This document shows positions 12,556 to 14,040 of a stretch of 14,040 nt of DNA, in pieces. The notes beneath the pieces are model-generated. The model ran no database searches and was not told the origin of the DNA. It was given only the letters and a program-made list of their open reading frames with translations. The DNA is from Bacillota bacterium. GTDB taxonomy: Bacteria > Bacillota > Bacilli > Paenibacillales > NBRC-103111. Each line of letters starts with the position of its first letter. Position 1 is the first letter of the stretch. The translations under genes were made by a program, and so were the position numbers. The stretch is taken from contig JAEWAA010000052.1 in NCBI GenBank assembly GCA_023391955.1, forward strand, positions 1 through 14,040, read 5' to 3'.

Positions 12556-12738
12556 TAACGGACCCGGAGGCCGTTATTAGGAGCAATAACGTTGGTTGTT
12601 CCTCTGAACGGACTGAGGAGCCGTTATGTGCCTGGAAATCCCCTTTTTTAGCGCCTAAGGGGAGAAATAACGTCCCCTCTGTCCGCAAAAACCCAAAAAG
12701 GCGCAAATTGAACGAAATAGCGGAACTACAGTCCGTAT
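12556..12738. repeat. Cluster of CGGAC...CCGTTATT inverted repeats plus one AATAGCGGAA relative
   Basis: Three copies of a 20-base unit of form CGGAC-N8-CGTTAT are present: 12559-12578 and 12609-12628 on the plus strand, 12667-12686 on the minus strand. Each forward unit can fold (TAACGG/CCGTTA at 12556-12576; AACGG/CCGTT at 12607-12625). Neighbouring units also pair with each other: CGTTATT/AATAACG at 12572-12591, and an outer CGTTAT/ATAACG with inner TCCCCTT/AAGGGGA at 12622-12672. A degenerate AATAGCGGA...TCCGTAT copy at 12717-12738 belongs to the family seen at 3804-4052. The gene-free stretch 12456-12859 holds nothing else I can support. Confidence 0.75.
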
Positions 12739-12859
12739 AACAAAAAGAGAAGCAAAGATTCGGTTGTATGCTTCCGGGTTATACTGGTATCTTAAACATA
12801 TAAGATATGGGTAATGGATGATATAGGGAAACTTCGACCTATAAGGGAGGGGGAGGATT

Positions 12860-13264
12860 ATGAAATATCTGCCGCAGCCCAGAAGCAGGCGCTGGCTGGT
12901 CTGGTTCGTTTGGTATGCGATTATGATGACCATCGTGATGTGGCTTGCCCGCTTCGCCGTCTGGCGGAATGAAACCGATCTGTGGCTTGCTCTCCGGCTT
13001 CTGTTGTTCAGCGTCATTGTGGCGGCGGTCATTAACGGGATGGGCTGGCTGGGGGCGCGCTGGTTCTGGCTGTTGTCCTCAATAGGCATTGGCATAGGAC
13101 TGGCGTCCATGATTCGCAGCGCTTATCTGAATATTGACGCCTGGGGGGATCTGATCGGTTTTCTTTATTTCATGCTGTTCTCCGCCGCGGGAATGGCCTT
13201 GGGCTTAGTGGCGGAGCTCATCCGCTATATCCGTCTCCGCCTCAGGCAACGTAAGACCTCCTGA
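12860..13264 (+). CDS. Four-helix integral membrane protein of unknown function
   Basis: A 134-residue hydrophobic protein that I do not recognise. Four membrane helices are likely at about residues 12-33, 41-60, 66-86 and 96-118. The N-terminus (QPRSRR) and C-terminus (RYIRLRLRQRKTS) are both strongly basic, which predicts both ends in the cytosol. It is rich in Trp, mostly near helix ends. ATG 12860 has an unusually purine-rich ribosome region (GGGAGGGGGAGG, 12845-12856), suggesting efficient translation. No conserved catalytic or ligand motif was seen. It stands alone: repeats lie upstream, and downstream is a terminator shared with a convergent gene. No convincing promoter was found; TTGTAT...TATCTT (12764-12793) is weak. 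Confidence 0.8.
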   Translation: MKYLPQPRSRRWLVWFVWYAIMMTIVMWLARFAVWRNETDLWLALRLLLFSVIVAAVINGMGWLGARWFWLLSSIGIGIGLASMIRSAYLNIDAWGDLIGFLYFMLFSAAGMALGLVAELIRYIRLRLRQRKTS

Positions 13265-13278
13265 CTCTTCCCTAAACC

Positions 13279-13330
13279 CAAAACACTCCCGTTCACCGCA
13301 GGTATGCATGCGGCGGCAGGGAGTGTTTTT
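13279..13330. terminator. Bidirectional terminator between convergent genes
   Basis: AAACACTCCC (13281-13290) and GGGAGTGTTT (13319-13328) form a perfect 10-bp stem with an inner CCGCA/TGCGG stem (13296-13313). T-runs follow on both strands (TTTTT to 13330 on plus, TTTT on minus). It serves the membrane protein gene and the minus-strand gene. Confidence 0.9.
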
Positions 13331-13347
13331 GTGTAGGCTGGTTTGGC

Positions 13348-14040
13348 TCAGGGATTAAGCCGATCCTCCGGGACAAAGCCGTAAACCACCTGATTGGTCC
13401 CGGTCATCTTGAATTTGATCATATAACCGGCAGCGCCGGATTCGTAGATCGCCATATTGTCCAACACGGATTCGATCTTCTGCTTATCCGTAATGGAAAC
13501 CGGGGTGCTGACGGAGGTTTGGAACCGGTATTCCTGCTCCGACGGGAAGCTGTACCGATCTGCGGAGAGCACAGGGTCCATCAGCACCGCCTCCAGATCT
13601 GTCACATTGGCCGGGATGAGCTTCACCTTGGTAGCGTACCCCTTGGCTGTCATCCAGGCATCCAGCTCCTTAAAGGATTTTTTCCAGAAATACCGGCTCT
13701 GGTCGTTCTTTCCGGATGGCAGAATGCTCACTGTTGCCCACTCCAACCGGCGGTCGGTGAGGTCCTCATAAGTCATATTCTGGAGCTCCCGCTTCAGGAT
13801 CTCTTGGAATTCCTTAATGTCCTGCGGGTTGGTAATCACAGCGGTTTTGGGGTTTTCGGCATACCTTCCCTCCGCGTAATATGCTCCCTCCAATGTTATC
13901 CGGTCAATGCTTTTGTCCAGCAAATCCAAATCGAAGACGGCTTTTTTGTACCCTTCTGTTTCCATCATCGGCTTTAATTGCTCTTCAATCAGCGGAACCG
14001 GAATGGCCGGATACGCACGGGAGAGGACCGAACCATCCTC
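13348..14040 (-). CDS. C-terminal part of an unrecognised protein, 5' end outside the window
   Basis: The minus-strand frame ends with TGA at 13348-13350 and stays open to the right edge, so 230 residues are visible and the true start lies beyond 14040. The internal ATG at 13966-13968 is not the likely start: 24 in-frame codons upstream (ending IPVPLIEEQLKP) look like protein and read to the edge. The visible part is hydrophilic with no membrane helix. It has alternating short strands and charged helices (IKEFQEILKRELQNMTYEDL, KKSFKELDAWMTAKGY) and ends YGFVPEDRLNP. I cannot name a family. A soluble, perhaps extracytoplasmic, domain of a larger membrane protein is possible, but the N-terminus needed to judge is absent. 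Confidence 0.75.
   Translation of the reverse strand, partial: EDGSVLSRAYPAIPVPLIEEQLKPMMETEGYKKAVFDLDLLDKSIDRITLEGAYYAEGRYAENPKTAVITNPQDIKEFQEILKRELQNMTYEDLTDRRLEWATVSILPSGKNDQSRYFWKKSFKELDAWMTAKGYATKVKLIPANVTDLEAVLMDPVLSADRYSFPSEQEYRFQTSVSTPVSITDKQKIESVLDNMAIYESGAAGYMIKFKMTGTNQVVYGFVPEDRLNP

Noticed and set aside
9979..12706. Long minus-strand frames (414 and 485 codons) opposite the carboxyspermidine operon
   Set aside because: Both lie antisense to two clearly recognised enzymes and show no conserved motif; codon bias of the plus-strand genes explains the open frames.
12764..12793. Promoter for the four-helix membrane protein gene (TTGTAT-18-TATCTT)
   Set aside because: Both hexamers are weak, and several AT-rich alternatives (TATACT at 12780, TATAGG near 12822) are equally plausible without a good -35.
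13519..13977. 152-codon plus-strand frame near the right edge
   Set aside because: Antisense to the minus-strand frame that stays open to the window edge; composition is shadow-like.

Overview
This is a stretch of a Gram-positive, Paenibacillus-like (Bacillales) chromosome. The grounds are strong AAGGAGG-type ribosome sites, textbook sigma-A promoters, a perfect CIRCE heat-shock operator, rho-independent terminators after most units, protein sequences close to Bacillus homologues (MhqN-type nitroreductase, HtpG), coding GC in the mid to high fifties, and intergenic hairpin repeats of a kind I associate with Paenibacillus. No transposase, phage gene, CRISPR array, rRNA or tRNA was seen. The species assignment is inference.

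Layout. 1-149: tail of an unrecognised gene. 158-2892: TetR regulator, then an aldo/keto reductase and an extended SDR, probably an operon, closed by a terminator. 3068-3685: MhqN-type nitroreductase behind a strong promoter with an inverted-repeat leader. 3751-4190: gene-free repeat region (six AATAGCGGAA-type units and a long imperfect inverted repeat). 4304-6178: htpG under a CIRCE operator. 6301-6885: a lower-GC DJ-1/PfpI protein. 6928-7479 (minus): XRE-cupin regulator, divergent from a serine hydrolase and a class III extradiol dioxygenase (7638-9082). 9206-9538 (minus): small XRE regulator, divergent from a 36-residue single-pass membrane protein (9687-9797) with its own promoter and terminator. 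10006-12361: two-gene carboxyspermidine/carboxynorspermidine operon (alternative polyamine route). 12460-12780: second repeat region. 12860-13264: four-helix membrane protein. 13348-14040 (minus): C-terminal part of an unrecognised protein that runs off the window.

How the genes fit together. Much of the window suits defence against electrophiles, quinones and protein damage: nitroreductase, MhqD/YodD-like hydrolase, ring-cleaving dioxygenase, aldo/keto reductase, DJ-1 protein and Hsp90. In Bacillus subtilis, MhqN-type reductases, MhqD-type hydrolases and ring-cleavage dioxygenases form the MhqR/YodB quinone-resistance regulons. Here a LigB-type dioxygenase sits with the hydrolase, and an XRE-cupin protein is the likely local regulator. 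The polyamine operon is a separate, complete two-step pathway. The least described items are the tiny membrane protein with a putative operator over its promoter, the hydrolase/dioxygenase module, and the three families of intergenic inverted repeats.
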